Below are positions 61,548 through 64,000 of a stretch of 64,000 bases of DNA, piece after piece (position 1 is the first letter of the stretch; every line of letters starts with the position of its first letter). The DNA comes from Dendrobium chrysotoxum (taxonomy: Eukaryota > Streptophyta > Magnoliopsida > Asparagales > Orchidaceae). The notes beneath the pieces are model-generated. The model was not told the origin of the DNA, did no database searches, and worked only from the letters and a program-made list of their open reading frames with translations. Both the position numbers and the translations under genes were made by a program. Location: positions 35,395,774 to 35,459,773 of the forward strand of contig CM034314.1 in NCBI GenBank assembly GCA_019925795.1, read 5' to 3'.

Positions 61548-62948
61548 ATAGATTAAAGAAGCAAATTCTTTATTTGAAATTCTCAGAACCTATGATATTA
61601 ACAAAAATTCATGTTTGCAATAGTTATATTTTTCTTAATATTATTTTGAATTAGAGCATAATTACTTCTCGTCTTTGTCAAGTTTATTTGATAGTTAGCT
61701 AATATTTCTCTCTCAACTATAGTTGCAATATATCCTTAAGATCCCATAACCCTAATCACCATATGTCTATGCATGTCAAAGTTACATTTTAAATCTCCTA
61801 ATTATTCTTCTACTACTCCATCGAGGTAGTAAATCTCACTATATTTTAAGTTCATACAAAGCCTCTACATAAACTAAATTAAGCATAGAGGATTTAAAAA
61901 TAACATTGAATAATTTTTGTAATCATAAATCTAACTAAAGAAAAGCATGGTTTCTAAAATATCATAAGCTTGAGATAAGTTTTTAGCCAGACATGAAATT
62001 TAAACTAAATAAAAGATTCTTCTTTTAAATCCAGAAAATAAAAGTATAAGAGTTAACTATGGATAAAAATTACTAGGAAATCCTATACAACTGAATTACA
62101 TACTCCTTACTCTCCTTCCTTCTCTCTCTTGATGCTTATTAGACTAACATGAACATATAACCAACCACCTTCAGCAACCTCACACACACACTCTCCACAC
62201 ACCAACAATCGCCAATATTAGAAATAAGCTTCCTATTTATACTCTTCTCAAATAACTGAATTGGCATTTCGATAATTACTAGGTAGCACTGTGGTGCTAA
62301 TGAATCGATGTGTTGGTTCACCGTTCATCTCATCAATTTGCTAATTCAATAATCTATCATCGTGATGCTATAACAATTTGGTATTATAGCGCCTCACCGC
62401 TAAGCTCTCAGATGAAATTCAATCTTCTACCGTAGCGACACCAAACTAGTAGCACTTTGATACTGGGGTAGATGCAGCGCTGTGACACTTCGTTTATGGT
62501 GCTGCAATGCTTCTTCAATTTGAGAATACTTGCATATTTCTATTACAATAAGATAAATTAAATGACAATTTATAGAAATAAATGCAATTTGGATTATATA
62601 ATTTTTCTCTTATTAAATTTCCCCAAACTTTAAAATTTACTTGTCCTCAAGTAATTCATATTGCACTTGAATTAAATTTTCTTTTGCTAGAATATAATAT
62701 TTAAAAATTATTCAATTAATAATCTAAGTATTTATATAGTATATAAATTATAAAATTTTCCAATAAAATATTCTATAATAACCCAGTCATTCATTTTTCT
62801 AATTAATATTCCTTCTATATTAAACTCCTAAGTGTATGTAATAAATTTGATTAACTTACTTAGGGTTAATAATATTTAGAATTAATAAAATTTACATATT
62901 TAGTTAGTTTAATAATCAAATTATAAGTTTTTTTAAGTATTATGGTTA
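61548..62948 (-). mobile_element. Gypsy LTR remnant (- strand)
   Basis: Read on the - strand, TTACTTGAGGACAAGTAA (about 62636-62653) is followed by AAGTTTGGGG, a phrase known from the LTR edge of Athila/Tat-type gypsy elements. Then come GCG-rich words (62380-62510), a TATAAATAGG box (62232-62241) and a CT-rich leader (62100-62140). This order fits U3 to R of one LTR. No internal region or partner is in the window, so it is a solo or broken LTR. The L1 at 55318-61530 may have inserted next to or into it. Confidence 0.5.
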
Positions 62949-64000
62949 CAATAATTCTTGTCGTTGTCAGGTCCCAAGTTCTAGATGAGAAAAGTGGAGG
63001 GTTGCATTAAGTAGTTGACAGCCAGTGTAAAGCTTATCAAATAATCATGATATGAATACTTTAAAAAATTGTGTTAATGCTGGGACATCCCATGGAAGTG
63101 ACGTGCTGTATGGCTTGAATACATCGATAAGTGTACAAGGGCCGTTACACTAGTGCCTGGGTGCAGTGTTAAATAGGCAAGGGTCTTCACATCAAGAATG
63201 AATGCGGGCAAAGAAGCTAGTGCATGAAACTAAAATTAGGATAAGAACTTGGAATATAGGTTCCCTCACAGAAAAATTAATGGAATTAATAGATATTATG
63301 ATTCATAAGAAGATAAATATTTTATGTATTGAGGAAACTAAATGAATTGGAGAGAAGGCTAAGGAGATTAATAGTTTAGGATTTTAACTATGGTATTCGG
63401 GTAGGAGTCATATTAGAAGTGGTGCAGGTGTGATTATAGATAAGTGTTTGAAGGATAATGTTATAAAAATTAATAAAATTGGAAATAGAATTATAACTTT
63501 AAAGATTATTGTTGATGCTAAGATTGTTAATATTATAAGTGCTTATGCTCCTTAAGTAGGTTTGGATATGGTTCAAAATTAAAATTTTGGAATGACTTAG
63601 AAGAATTAATACAAAAGATACCTCTTAAAGAAAAAGTTTTTATTGGAGGATATTTAAATGGACATATTGGTTGAGAGGTAGATAATTTTAAAAATATTCA
63701 TGATGGCTATGGGTTTAAAATAATAAATGAAGGTGGTAAGACCATATTAGATTGTTATTTAGCTTATGATTTTTTAATTGCTAACACCTTATTCAAGAAA
63801 ATAGATGAGCATCTCATCACTTATAAAAATAAATATAGCACAACTCAGATTGATTATTTTCTTATAAGAAAATTTGATCATTTAGATTGCAAAGATTATG
63901 AAATTATTCTGAGTGAAAATTTATGTACCCAACATCGATTATTAGTTTTAAACTTTAAGATAAAGGGGCTGAAAATAAAAAAATAAAGTAAAATGATATT
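62949..64000 (+). pseudogene. RTE-type LINE, 5' end and endonuclease, cut by window end
   Basis: A leader (62960-63210) is followed by a broken + strand frame with the APE endonuclease of plant RTE LINEs. IRTWNIGSLTEKLMELIDI (63238-63293) leads to INILCIEETK and then a stop. GRSHIRSGAGVIIDKCL follows (63401-63450), then NIISAYAP. LNGHIG corresponds to the catalytic GD.N.H segment, and TQIDYFLIRK (63843-63872) is near the C-terminal end of the domain. Stops are at Trp/Gln-like places. The reverse transcriptase would lie beyond 64000. The gene name seen for such proteins in plant annotation, 'craniofacial development protein 2-like', is misleading. Confidence 0.75.

Noticed and set aside
50480..64000. 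Third AG exon (K domain, starting YYQQE)
   Set aside because: No match to the expected start of the K region was found on the + strand. The remaining coding-like stretches belong to LINEs.

Overview
This is a window of AT-rich plant nuclear DNA, almost certainly from a monocot. I see no prokaryotic gene organisation. It holds one host gene, present only in part. That gene is a type II (MIKC) MADS-box gene of the AGAMOUS clade (floral C-function) on the + strand. Its MADS-domain exon is 32158-32360 and its next exon is 50398-50479. The two splice in frame across an 18,037-bp intron and give a 95-residue N-terminus. The leader MMEPKEK before the MADS box and the start of the I region are like monocot AGAMOUS proteins. 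A palm is my best guess, but the sequence does not prove it. No third exon is visible, so the following intron is over 13.5 kb and the gene runs out of the window.

Everything else with coding potential is transposable-element debris. From left to right: (1) 1-868, a partial Copia-type LTR. (2) 877-22790, a huge decayed Ty3/gypsy element on the - strand, with two LTRs of about 4.8 kb around 12.3 kb of interior. Reading its own direction (right to left) it has a long leader, an extra region upstream of gag, gag, protease, RT, RNase H, a second RNase H, integrase, and a 3' untranslated region carrying sixteen copies of a 51-bp repeat. The length, the doubled RNase H, the extra 5' region and the 3' tandem array all point to the Tat/Ogre lineage. 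(3) 22791-25075, remains of a chromovirus-like gypsy element (- strand). (4) 25080-29159, remains of a CACTA (En/Spm) DNA transposon (- strand) cut up by LINE-tail insertions. (5) 29160-31000, an LTR-like stretch and a 265-bp tandem duplication upstream of the MADS gene.

The 18-kb intron corresponds in position to the AGAMOUS 'second intron' that carries cis-regulation in Arabidopsis. Here it contains two L1 ORF1 fragments (- strand), four copies of a LINE 3'-tail family (three of them with clear target-site duplications), a CACTA-like element with TSD and TIRs that contains a piece of an RTE LINE, and long (TA)n and (ATT)n microsatellites. The next intron contains an unclassified repeat (52080-54960), a nearly full-length L1 LINE (55318-61530) in the same orientation as the gene with an A-tail and a 17-18 bp TSD, an LTR remnant, and the 5' part of an RTE LINE running off the end.

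The elements look inactive: reading frames are broken and several catalytic residues are lost, mostly by C:G to T:A changes. The biology worth attention is how a floral-identity gene keeps its regulatory intron working inside this load. Coordinates of element edges are by eye. Percent identities and repeat-family names were not computed.
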